The position numbers were made by a program, and so were the translations under genes. This document shows positions 1 to 6,586 of a stretch of 6,616 bases of DNA, one piece after another. This DNA comes from Acidobacteriaceae bacterium (GTDB lineage: Bacteria > Acidobacteriota > Terriglobia > Terriglobales > SbA1): assembly GCA_003136335.1 (NCBI GenBank), contig PLEA01000651.1, positions 1-6,616 of the forward strand, written 5' to 3'. The notes under the pieces were generated by a model, which had not been told where the DNA came from, did no database searches, and saw nothing but the letters and a program-made list of their open reading frames with translations. Positions within the stretch are counted from its first letter, which is position 1. Each line of letters begins with the position of its first letter.

Positions 1-896
1 TCGGCGTGACGAAAAATCTGCCAAGGTCCCCAAGGATCTTCCTGATCCCAAAATCCCGCAACGTTCAGGTTGGGTACCGTCGAGGCGTGAAGTTGGCTGA
101 CCCACGCTTCTTTCTTCCAGAAATCGTCGTAGTCGGGATGTTCGACGCTGGAGTTCCAGTAGGGGATAGAGCCGTGAAGATATTTCGCGTTGATATTCGA
201 AAGCGGACCCAGGTCGAGATACCACTGGTAGGTGTCGTACGTTTCGAAATCGAAATGTGTGTTCTTGTTTTTGTCGGCCTGCTCCATGACCGCATACTCG
301 AAGTCATAACTCTCGCGCAGCGCGCCGAAGCGGTGATCGTCGTCGTTCATCCACTGATCCACAGGCGACGCTTGCTCGCTGATGGCCATGAGCGCCGGAT
401 GCGGATGTAGCAGCGTGAGCGCAGTTGTCAATCCATCGTAGGAGACGCCGAACATTCCGACCTTGCCATTGTTGTTGGGAATGTTTTTCAGCAGCCACTC
501 GATCGAATCGTAGGCATCGGTGGTCTCGTTGGTGGCTTTGGGATCATTCAAATCGACCCAGGAAGAAAGGTTGAACACACCCTCGGACTTGAACCGGCCG
601 CGCAGATTCTGGAAGATGAAGATGTATCCGTCTTGCGCGAGTTCCTTGAGGGAGGTAGGTATCTGCTCGGGCGGTTTCTCGGGGACGCCGTAAGGCGTAC
701 GGCGAAACAGAATGGGCAGCGGACTTTGCTGGTCGACGGGAGTGAGGATTGCGGTCTGCAGATGAACTCCGTCGCGCACCGGAATCATGACTTCCTGGAG
801 TTTGAACAGGGGCTTCGCTGCAGGTTGCGGAGAAGACTGTTGTGCGGCGGCAGAGATAGCGATCAGCAAGGGCAGAATTAGAATGTACGAGCGCAC
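1..896 (-). CDS. Exported S15/CocE-family hydrolase, probable alpha-amino acid ester hydrolase (C-terminus cut by window edge)
   Basis: The open frame runs 298 codons without a stop from a GTG at 896 to the left edge; the C-terminal part is missing. The GTG has a full GGAGG seven bases upstream (904-908). Residues 1-18 form a hydrophobic signal peptide ending in SAAA, so the enzyme is probably periplasmic or secreted. An X-Pro dipeptidyl-peptidase/CocE alpha/beta-hydrolase domain follows: RTPYG at 66-70 (the Tyr is the usual oxyanion-hole residue), the nucleophile elbow GVSYDG at 150-155 with Ser152, and GFWDQEDPWG at 281-290 with the catalytic Asp284. The WDQED motif and DDD at 185-187 match the carboxylate cluster that binds the substrate alpha-amino group in alpha-amino acid ester hydrolases. 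Spacing from Ser152 to Asp186 (34) and to Asp284 (132) is close to what I recall for the Xanthomonas and Acetobacter enzymes. The catalytic His should lie just beyond the edge. Such enzymes hydrolyse or transfer alpha-amino acyl esters and amides, including ampicillin-type beta-lactams. The family assignment is strong; the substrate class is inferred from motifs. Confidence 0.88.
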   Translation of the reverse strand, partial: MRSYILILPLLIAISAAAQQSSPQPAAKPLFKLQEVMIPVRDGVHLQTAILTPVDQQSPLPILFRRTPYGVPEKPPEQIPTSLKELAQDGYIFIFQNLRGRFKSEGVFNLSSWVDLNDPKATNETTDAYDSIEWLLKNIPNNNGKVGMFGVSYDGLTTALTLLHPHPALMAISEQASPVDQWMNDDDHRFGALRESYDFEYAVMEQADKNKNTHFDFETYDTYQWYLDLGPLSNINAKYLHGSIPYWNSSVEHPDYDDFWKKEAWVSQLHASTVPNLNVAGFWDQEDPWGPWQIFRHA

Positions 897-903
897 CCGG
901 TTT

Positions 904-908
904 CCTCC
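904..908 (-). promoter_or_regulatory. Shine-Dalgarno GGAGG that fixes the GTG start of the S15 hydrolase
   Basis: GGAGG is read on the minus strand and ends seven bases before the GTG at 894-896. No in-frame ATG gives an equally good start: the first in-frame ATG is codon 37, after the signal peptide. The rest of the 66-base gap to the phospholipase gene holds no clear promoter or terminator, so the two genes may be read from one message. Confidence 0.75.
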
Positions 909-962
909 GTGCAGCTTGCTTGAGATGAGCTGAGAGGCGAAGTATATCAATCTGCGAATGAC

Positions 963-3212
963 TCAGAACAGACGTCCCGCCGAGAAATTTACTCGGCTCT
1001 GGCCGGTGGGACTGACGCTGCCCGCCAACACAATCGGGCCGACGATTGTGTCCGCGATCACTCCGAGGTTAAACGTGCCGCGCACGGCAATTGGTCCGGG
1101 ATCGCTGGTTGCCGTGCCGAAGGCGGCGCCGGCTTCATACCATCCACCCCAATAGATTTTTCCTCCCACTAGCTCCGGCAGGCGGTAAAGTTCGCGGTGG
1201 AATCCGAACGACGAGTAGGCGTAGTGGTTTCCCACAAACTGAAAAGGGAGGTACGCGCCTAATCGAAACGGTCCGCCGAGCGAAAAGACCTGAAACGGTC
1301 CGGCAGAGCCGCGGAAGGTAGTACCACCGGAAATACCGAAGAAGAGCGAAGTTTTCGGCCCGACCGGAACGAAACTGGAAGTCTGCACATCGAGTTGCCC
1401 AATGGGATGGGCCAGCCCCGGGCTTTGCAACACGCGCGATGCGGTGACGACGAAACGCGTTCCGGCGCGCGGGACTGCAGGACTATCTTGCTCGTCCCAG
1501 ACGTAACGCGCGCGGAATTCGCCAGCGCTGCCGCTGACGATGGGCAGCCCACTACTTCCGATCAGCGGACTTAGCCTTCCATCGAAGATCTCATACCCGA
1601 TACGGAATTCGCTGCGCCGTCCGGAGTCGTATCCAATGTCCAAGCCGCCCCCAGCGCGCTCATCGCCGAAAACGGCAACGCGAGTCAAACCTGTGAATGA
1701 GTTGCGCGCATACTTGGACGCAAAAGCGTAGGGCGCAACAAAAAATCGCGACTGCCACAAAGGCTGATAGAACTCGCTGGCCGCCAGATTACTGGAACCG
1801 AAAAGAAGATCGTTGCGCCACTCGCCGCCGCGGTGCGCGATATCCATGAAAGTGACTCGCGCGCCCGCGGAAAAATCGAAGGCCGCCACGCCGGAACCGT
1901 CTACATTGACGGCCAAGTCCACGAACGGCGGCCCGTAGGATTTACCGTGCGTAGTGACGCGCAGAGCGGGAACTCCATTCTGCGTGAAACCCTCGTAGCC
2001 CAGCCAATCGAACTGGCCTTCGCCGGCAATGCGGGTCAGTTGGGTATCCAGCCGGGAAAGATCGAGCGGGCCCGGCAGCGCCTTGCTGAGCCGGTGCTGA
2101 AGCCTGCTATCCGTGTCGGAATCGGCGCCGGTGACTTCGATGGTCTCTAGTTTGTCCGGCTGACGGCGTCTGCGCGCCGCGCGGGCCGCCAGATACGCCT
2201 CCCACTCCGCGGGGTCTTGAATGGCGTACGGCAGAAGAGCGACAGACTGAGCGGCTGCGCTTTGGCGCCCGAGTGCGGTCAGTTCTTTGACGCGCGCATA
2301 ATCTGTTTCCGAGAAACCACTTATTCCTATGCTTACCGTGGCCTTCGCCAGCGCCAGAGATCGATACTCGTTCTGCGTGATCATGACGTCGACGGCACGA
2401 GAAAGAACTCCCGTAAGAGTCTCCAGTTCTTTGCGGTCGCCAGGTGGAAGCCGCAGCTCGACCGCGATCACAGCGTCTGCATCCATTGCGAGCACGGTTT
2501 CAACCGGAATGTTTTGCACCATGCCGCCGTCGGCGAGCACGCGGCCGTTGATCTCCACCGGAGTGAATACGCCAGGGATAGCCATAGAAGCGCGTACAGC
2601 TTGAGCTAACGAGCCGTCATGCAGCACGACGCCTTCCCCGCTCAGCATGTCCGTGGCTACGCAACGGAAAGGAATAGGCAGGTCGTCAAAGCTGGCGATG
2701 CCGGATTCCGGAAAGGCGATACGATCCAGCAACAAGCCCACGCCTTGGCCGGAGTTGTAACCGTTGGGTCCGTTCAGACCATGTTTCAAGCCGAGTGGAG
2801 CATCGATCAGAAAGTCGCGTCGATCTTGTTTGCGGCGGTAGGAGAGCTGGGTATAGACCGGCTCAGGAAGAAAGGCTTCATCCCAGTTAATTTTTTCGGC
2901 AAACTTCTGAATCTCAGTGGGCGACATGCCGGTGGCATACATCGCCCCGATGATACTGCCCATGCTGGTGCCGGCAATCCGGTCTACGGGGATGTGGTTT
3001 TCTTCCATCCACTGGATGACGCCGATCTCGGCCAGGCCAAGCGCACCGCCGCCGCTAAGGGCTAGGCCGATTCGCGGACGTTGGGCAGGAATCGCGGGCT
3101 GGGCCTTGGGGGATATATCTTGCGCGTGCGACAAAAGTGGCAGAGTCATGCCGCACAAAAGAAAACAAATAAGTGCAATCGGTACGAACGTGGGCCGAAC
3201 CGTTGATTCCAT
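963..3212 (-). CDS. Patatin-like phospholipase fused to POTRA domain and outer-membrane beta-barrel (type Vd / PlpD-like)
   Basis: This 749-aa protein has four parts. Residues 1-30 are a Sec signal peptide with a long hydrophobic core and a cleavage site after SHA. The patatin domain spans about 48-330, with the oxyanion loop SGGGALG (53-59), nucleophile elbow GTSMG with Ser83, and DGG with Asp228, completing the Ser/Asp dyad. About 353-440 resembles one POTRA repeat (starting LETIEVTG, with GEGQFDWLGYEG near its middle). About 440-749 alternates polar and hydrophobic residues like a BamA/TamA surface-antigen barrel and ends GRLF; a terminal Phe is the usual BAM insertion signal. The order matches type Vd autotransporters such as PlpD of Pseudomonas, whose lipase domain is carried to the surface by its own barrel. 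Expected activity is phospholipase A on glycerophospholipids. The start is chosen from AGGAG at 3219-3223: the ATG at 3212 is six bases away, the adjacent ATG at 3215 only three. A longer reading to a TTG at 3263 has no ribosome site and would bury the signal peptide. Whether the passenger is released from the barrel cannot be told. Confidence 0.93.
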   Translation of the reverse strand: MESTVRPTFVPIALICFLLCGMTLPLLSHAQDISPKAQPAIPAQRPRIGLALSGGGALGLAEIGVIQWMEENHIPVDRIAGTSMGSIIGAMYATGMSPTEIQKFAEKINWDEAFLPEPVYTQLSYRRKQDRRDFLIDAPLGLKHGLNGPNGYNSGQGVGLLLDRIAFPESGIASFDDLPIPFRCVATDMLSGEGVVLHDGSLAQAVRASMAIPGVFTPVEINGRVLADGGMVQNIPVETVLAMDADAVIAVELRLPPGDRKELETLTGVLSRAVDVMITQNEYRSLALAKATVSIGISGFSETDYARVKELTALGRQSAAAQSVALLPYAIQDPAEWEAYLAARAARRRRQPDKLETIEVTGADSDTDSRLQHRLSKALPGPLDLSRLDTQLTRIAGEGQFDWLGYEGFTQNGVPALRVTTHGKSYGPPFVDLAVNVDGSGVAAFDFSAGARVTFMDIAHRGGEWRNDLLFGSSNLAASEFYQPLWQSRFFVAPYAFASKYARNSFTGLTRVAVFGDERAGGGLDIGYDSGRRSEFRIGYEIFDGRLSPLIGSSGLPIVSGSAGEFRARYVWDEQDSPAVPRAGTRFVVTASRVLQSPGLAHPIGQLDVQTSSFVPVGPKTSLFFGISGGTTFRGSAGPFQVFSLGGPFRLGAYLPFQFVGNHYAYSSFGFHRELYRLPELVGGKIYWGGWYEAGAAFGTATSDPGPIAVRGTFNLGVIADTIVGPIVLAGSVSPTGQSRVNFSAGRLF

Positions 3213-3218
3213 CATGTG

Positions 3219-3223
3219 CTCCT
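3219..3223 (-). promoter_or_regulatory. Shine-Dalgarno AGGAG for the patatin/barrel gene
   Basis: AGGAG lies six bases before the ATG at 3212 and three before the ATG at 3215. It decides against the upstream TTG at 3263. The rest of the gap to the upstream hydrolase, about 3224-3325, shows no clear terminator hairpin and no good -35/-10 pair. Confidence 0.7.
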
Positions 3224-3325
3224 GAGGAACGGAAGCAAAACGTTGTCTAAGGGCGGATTTCAAGATGAGTAAAAAAGGTTAGCAGGTTTGAGTGAAGGCA
3301 GTCAGCAATAGCGGATAGAGGAGAT

Positions 3326-4348
3326 TCAGTTCGATTTGGAAGCTGACACGGGCTGCGCTCCACGCGCCTGTTCCACGACATTGCGGACAGCTTCGATGAC
3401 CACGTCGGGCCGGTCAATTTGAATATAGTGCGCGCTGTTCTTGGCGATCACATGCGTTCCTCGCGTTGAAAGATGCGACAATTCCTCTTGCATTTTCTCC
3501 CAGGCATCGTTGGTGGGCTTGGCGACGTCCGGGGGAAGCTCTGACGAGGGCTTATCAGGATCGTGCGAGAGCACGGCTATCGGCATGTCGCCAAGTGAAC
3601 TCGTGGCAGCCGTCTGTGCGGCGCTTTCAGGAAAAGCTTTGAGTTCTGCCACGCCTTCGCGCGCCGTGTGCCAGTTACACTCGGCAGCGCGCTGTGTCGG
3701 TTCATCGTCGCACAAAACCATCAGTCGCGGAATGCCGAATGGCGTCGTATAAGCGAGGAACTCAGCCTCGCGCAGCCAAGTTCCTTCCATATTCTTTAGC
3801 TCTGGAGGGAAACGATTCTCCTGATCGGGATGGGAGGCATCGACCAGCACCATGCCTGCGACTTCGTTGCGGTACAGGCTGGCATAGAGTCGCACGGTGT
3901 ATCCGCCCATCGAATGGCCAACCAGAACATAAGGCGGCGCAATGGCAGCGGCCCGCAGCAACGCGTGCAATTCTTCGGCGATCACTTTGCTGGTGCGGGG
4001 CCGCGAACTGGAGTCGCTGTAGCCGATTCCAGCACGGTCGTAGGAGCACACACGCGTGAATTGCGCGATCTGCGGCTGCACCTTGTGCCATGAAATGTAC
4101 GTATCTCCCAAGCCCGACTCGAGAATGACCGCAGGACTTCCCTCCCCCGCACAGTCGATGTGCATTTTGTATCCGCCCGCGTCGAAGAGTTTGCCAGCCA
4201 TGGGATTGAAGCGGCGATCGCGGGCCTCAGAGATACTCTCGTAGATCGCTCCGCCAGCGCTGAGGATCAGCACGAACGCGAGCAAGCCGAGGATCAAGCG
4301 GCGGGGCCAGTGGTGAGACGGTGCGGAGGGAGACGCTACACTGTGCAT
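3326..4348 (-). CDS. Membrane-anchored alpha/beta hydrolase, substrate unknown
   Basis: This 340-aa protein belongs to the alpha/beta-hydrolase fold (AB hydrolase-1 type). Residues 16-36 form one hydrophobic segment preceded by PRR, giving an N-in signal anchor or uncleaved signal peptide with the enzyme outside the cytoplasm. The hydrolase domain follows: SGLG (78-81) at the oxyanion strand, YDRAGIGYSD (103-112), nucleophile elbow GHSMGG with Ser146, and NSAHYIQIDRP with the likely catalytic His307. The acid is less clear: Asp263 or Asp265 (SHDPD) fits the usual place after strand 7, while Asp170 (VLVDASHPD) would fit a strand-6 acid. The ATG at 4348 lies 50 bases after the argS stop but has no purine-rich ribosome site; a GTG at 4366 is an alternative, also without one. 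The open frame continues upstream into argS, but that extension is not credible. Esterase, lipase or peptidase activity are all possible; the sequence does not decide. Confidence 0.85.
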   Translation of the reverse strand: MHSVASPSAPSHHWPRRLILGLLAFVLILSAGGAIYESISEARDRRFNPMAGKLFDAGGYKMHIDCAGEGSPAVILESGLGDTYISWHKVQPQIAQFTRVCSYDRAGIGYSDSSSRPRTSKVIAEELHALLRAAAIAPPYVLVGHSMGGYTVRLYASLYRNEVAGMVLVDASHPDQENRFPPELKNMEGTWLREAEFLAYTTPFGIPRLMVLCDDEPTQRAAECNWHTAREGVAELKAFPESAAQTAATSSLGDMPIAVLSHDPDKPSSELPPDVAKPTNDAWEKMQEELSHLSTRGTHVIAKNSAHYIQIDRPDVVIEAVRNVVEQARGAQPVSASKSN

Positions 4349-4363
4349 GAAAGAACAGGGTTC

Positions 4364-4381
4364 CACGGCGCGAGCGCCGCG
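4364..4381 (-). other. GC-rich hairpin in the gap between argS and the alpha/beta hydrolase
   Basis: On the minus strand CGGCG, loop CTCG and CGCCG form a five-pair stem (4366-4379), extended to about seven by a G-U and a C-G pair. No T-run follows, so it is not a standard intrinsic terminator. It ends 15 bases before the ATG at 4348 and could affect ribosome access or message stability. It may also be an accident of GC-rich sequence. Confidence 0.3.
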
Positions 4382-4398
4382 CAATACTCGCAGGCATT

Positions 4399-6426
4399 TT
4401 ACATGACTGGCGGAACGGAAATCCCCATGACCGCCAAGGTGCGAATTAATTCGCGGCGTACGACGGCGACCGTGGCCAGAAGGAATTGCTTCCGCTTCTC
4501 CTCCGGTTCGCTGAGGATGGGATGGCGGTGGTAGAAGGTGTTGAAAAGCTGCGCGAGCTGGAAAACATGTTTGGCCAGGTATGCTGGCTCCGTGGTGGCA
4601 ATGCACTTGTCGATCACGTAAGACGTCTTGGAACACGCGAGCCACAGCTCCCAGAATTCGTTGCCCGCCTCGCCGGTTAGATAAATCGCCAGATCGGCGG
4701 CCGAGATGCTGCCGCCACAAAAAATCTCCGGATCGACCGCAGCTTTACGGAAAATGCTGGTGGCACGCACGACCGCATACTGCGCGTAGGGTCCGGTCTC
4801 GCCTTCGAAGCTGAGCGCTTCTTTGAAATCAAAAGCGATTACCGACTGCTTGGTAAATTTCAGCATGAAGTAACGCAGAGCGCCGATGGCAATCTGCGTG
4901 GCAATCTCCTGACGCTCCAGGTCACTCAGTTGCGGATGGCGTGAGTCGACTTCTTTCTTCGCCGAAGCGATTAGCTGATCGAGGAGATCGTCGGCCTTGA
5001 CGCCGAAACCCTTGCGTCCGCTAACCTCGATATAGGAGCGCGACTTGTCTTCGTCGCTCAAGTTGTAACCAAGTTCCGCGGCGCAGCGCGGGGTGAGTGC
5101 GACCATCTCGTAAGAGAAGTGCGTATAGTGATTGGCGGTCTCAGCGTGGCCCAGGCCTCGAAGCGCTTCCACGACAGTGTTCTGCGCCTCAGACTGCCGG
5201 GCATCAATAACGTTGTAGATTTCGGCGACGTCGCCAAAGTGAGGATGATCCTTTTCCCCATTCGCCGTAGAGATCCAGCAGTCGTGGCCGTCGGGATAGC
5301 GGTAGAACTTGCGATAGCCAAAGTCTCGGCCAAGAAGCCCGAACTTCCACATGTGGTAGGCAATGTCTTTGCCCACGTAACCGACGGTGCCGTTTGAGCG
5401 TACGATTACCTTTTGGTCTTCCTCGGTGATCTTGTCTGCCTCTGTGATCTTTTCCTCTGTGTTCTCAATGGCCTCCGTAGGTGAACTTGCCTTTCCGGTC
5501 CCCGCCCGCCGCATGACCCAGCATCCTTTATTCTTGCCTTCGCTTTCGAAGGTGAGGACGCCGTTCTCTTTCAGCTTGATGAAAGCCGCGTCCCAAAAGT
5601 GGAGCTGAAGGATTTCGCTCTCCCGCGGAAGAAAATCGTATTCGATGTCGAGCCGGTCCATGGTTTCAAGATGGCGGCGCAGCACGGCTACCGAGATCAG
5701 GTCGGCGATCGCGGAGGTTTCCGTCGCAGCATCTTCAATGGCGTGCAACGTCTGCAGGCGTACTTGCAGGTTCTGTTTGTCAGCTTCGTACCACTTCGAG
5801 ACTTGGGCGTATAAATCCCAGCAGTAGTAGTCGAAGCGCGGCTGCCGGATGAGAGCCTCGATTTCCGCGCGGGATTTCTTCTCAATGTGCATGAAGCCGA
5901 CGACCACATCGGCCACCTGCGCGCCTGTGTTGTCGATGTAGTTCTGAATGTCGACTGCCCTGCCTGCGTGGCGCAGGAGCCGGACAAAAGTATCGCCGAG
6001 AATGGCGTTACGCAGGTGTCCGATGTGCGCGGCCTTATTGGGATTGATGCTCGAGTGCTCGACCAGAATCTTGCCGCGCTGAGCGATAATCTTGGGTCGA
6101 GGAACTCTGGGTTTCGGCAACACACCTTTGAGAAGCGCGGCAGCGAACTCGGCGCGATCCACATGCGCGTTGATGTAGCCTGCCCCAGCAACTTCCAATT
6201 TCTTGAAACCCTCAATGGCACCGATGCCCGCGACAATCTCTTCCGCAACCTTCCGCGGGGGCTTGCGGACCTTTCTGGCTAGCTCGAAGGCCACCGGGAA
6301 CGCATATTCGCCAAACTCGATTTTGGGCGGCTCCTCGACTGCGAAAAGACCGATCCAAATGTTGTAGGTTCCTTGCACAAATGGGATTATCGCTTCGGCT
6401 ATGCGGTCGCGCAGATAACGGTACAA
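4399..6426 (-). CDS. argS: Arginine--tRNA ligase (class I aminoacyl-tRNA synthetase)
   Basis: The cytoplasmic enzyme charges tRNA-Arg with arginine using ATP. The 675 residues read as a complete ArgS: an N-terminal Add-1-like domain (about 1-105, with FGEYAFPVAFELARK), the Rossmann catalytic core with HIGH at 134-137 inside NPNKAAHIGHLRNAILGD, RSNGTVGYVGKDIAYHMWK (343-361), the VIDARQ strand (406-411), a KMSKS-equivalent loop VSGRKGFGVKADDLL (468-482), and the helical DALR anticodon-binding domain (about 516-675) starting GALRYFMLKF and closing with MGISVPPVM, like the family's usual C-terminal end. It is longer than the 550-590 residues common for bacterial ArgS. Extra length includes a Glu/Lys/Thr-rich segment at about 313-339 just before the RSNGT motif. 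The start is a TTG: an in-frame TAG lies three codons upstream (6436-6438), the next Met is far inside the domain, and GAGGG precedes the TTG by five bases. It is the first gene of the leftward run. Confidence 0.97.
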   Translation of the reverse strand: MYRYLRDRIAEAIIPFVQGTYNIWIGLFAVEEPPKIEFGEYAFPVAFELARKVRKPPRKVAEEIVAGIGAIEGFKKLEVAGAGYINAHVDRAEFAAALLKGVLPKPRVPRPKIIAQRGKILVEHSSINPNKAAHIGHLRNAILGDTFVRLLRHAGRAVDIQNYIDNTGAQVADVVVGFMHIEKKSRAEIEALIRQPRFDYYCWDLYAQVSKWYEADKQNLQVRLQTLHAIEDAATETSAIADLISVAVLRRHLETMDRLDIEYDFLPRESEILQLHFWDAAFIKLKENGVLTFESEGKNKGCWVMRRAGTGKASSPTEAIENTEEKITEADKITEEDQKVIVRSNGTVGYVGKDIAYHMWKFGLLGRDFGYRKFYRYPDGHDCWISTANGEKDHPHFGDVAEIYNVIDARQSEAQNTVVEALRGLGHAETANHYTHFSYEMVALTPRCAAELGYNLSDEDKSRSYIEVSGRKGFGVKADDLLDQLIASAKKEVDSRHPQLSDLERQEIATQIAIGALRYFMLKFTKQSVIAFDFKEALSFEGETGPYAQYAVVRATSIFRKAAVDPEIFCGGSISAADLAIYLTGEAGNEFWELWLACSKTSYVIDKCIATTEPAYLAKHVFQLAQLFNTFYHRHPILSEPEEKRKQFLLATVAVVRRELIRTLAVMGISVPPVM
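5421..5478 (-). repeat. Degenerate tandem repeat inside argS (CCTCNGTG units)
   Basis: Read on the plus strand, units beginning CCTCGGTGATCTT, CCTCTGTGATCTT, CCTCTGTGTTCTC and CCTCCGTAGGTG start at 5421, 5439, 5454 and 5472. The spacings of 18, 15 and 18 are all multiples of three, so the ArgS frame is kept. In protein they give PTEAIE, NTEEK, ITEADK and ITEEDQK, an acidic low-complexity segment at about residues 316-339. This lies in the catalytic half of ArgS but between recognisable motifs, so a surface loop is likely. Confidence 0.6.
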
Positions 6427-6431
6427 GAAGT

Positions 6432-6436
6432 CCCTC
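6432..6436 (-). promoter_or_regulatory. Ribosome-binding site GAGGG supporting the TTG start of argS
   Basis: GAGGG on the minus strand ends five bases before the TTG at 6424-6426. Because an in-frame TAG lies at 6436-6438, overlapping this site, only AGG, GAC, TTC and TTG are open upstream; TTG is the only possible initiator there. Confidence 0.7.
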
Positions 6437-6456
6437 TAAGCTATTGAAGAACAGTG

Positions 6457-6465
6457 ATTTTACCA
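6457..6465 (-). promoter_or_regulatory. Possible extended -10 promoter element for argS
   Basis: The minus strand reads TGGTAAAAT, an extended -10 (TGn before TAAAAT). It sits 30 bases upstream of the TTG, giving a leader of roughly 24 bases that would still contain the GAGGG site. No good -35 lies 16-18 bases further upstream; that region is GC-rich. Position and extended form are the only support. Confidence 0.4.
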
Positions 6466-6486
6466 GAGCGGGCGGCCGGCGCGCGT

Positions 6487-6515
6487 TTGACGGAGATAGA
6501 ACGGTTCCCTATGAT
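6487..6515 (+). promoter_or_regulatory. Sigma-70-type promoter for the divergent right-hand gene
   Basis: TTGACG at 6487-6492 and TATGAT at 6510-6515 are separated by exactly 17 bases, and each differs from consensus at one base. Transcription would start near 6522 and run right, giving a leader of about 65 bases before the ATG at 6587. It is divergent from, and does not overlap, the proposed argS -10. Confidence 0.65.
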
Positions 6516-6545
6516 GAAAGTTTCTCGTCGCAGCCTTTGTGAAGC

Positions 6546-6560
6546 TTCCTCTGTGCCCTC
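6546..6560 (+). repeat. Short CCTCTGTG-type repeat in the argS/larC intergenic region
   Basis: TTCCTCTGTGCCCTC matches TTCCTCTGTGTTCTC inside argS (5452-5466) at 13 of 15 bases, and contains the unit CTCTGTG/CTCTGTA twice (6551-6557 and 6558-6564 region). It lies in the leader of the rightward gene. With only these copies in view, a dispersed repeat is a suggestion, and chance similarity is possible. Confidence 0.3.
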
Positions 6561-6586
6561 TGTAGTGTAGTAAAGACTGGGAATTT

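Noticed and set aside
6..410. Plus-strand open frame opposite the S15 hydrolase
   Set aside because: It is antisense to a continuous frame with clear catalytic motifs and shows no domain of its own.
2217..3065. Plus-strand open frames opposite the patatin domain
   Set aside because: They mirror the codon structure of the minus-strand gene, including across its active-site motifs, and show no recognisable domain.
3126..3180. Lipoprotein signal (lipobox) in the patatin signal peptide
   Set aside because: The Cys residues lie in CFLLCG, lacking the small residue needed before Cys; a normal SHA cleavage site follows.
3213..3263. TTG start at 3263 adding 17 residues to the patatin protein
   Set aside because: No ribosome site precedes it, while AGGAG sits just before the paired ATGs at 3212 and 3215, which begin a clean signal peptide.
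4364..4381. Intrinsic terminator after argS
   Set aside because: The stem is real but no T-run follows it on the minus strand.
4349..4720. Upstream extension of the alpha/beta hydrolase reading frame to 464 residues
   Set aside because: It overlaps more than 300 bases of argS coding sequence on the same strand in another frame, and the extra residues look unlike a folded domain and would bury the signal anchor.
5421..5478. CRISPR-like array
   Set aside because: The units are short, degenerate and contiguous, without spacers, and are part of the argS coding frame.
6511..6570. Nineteen-codon plus-strand frame beginning ATGATGAAAG
   Set aside because: Its start overlaps the -10 box of the rightward promoter, so that promoter would not transcribe it, and it has no ribosome site.
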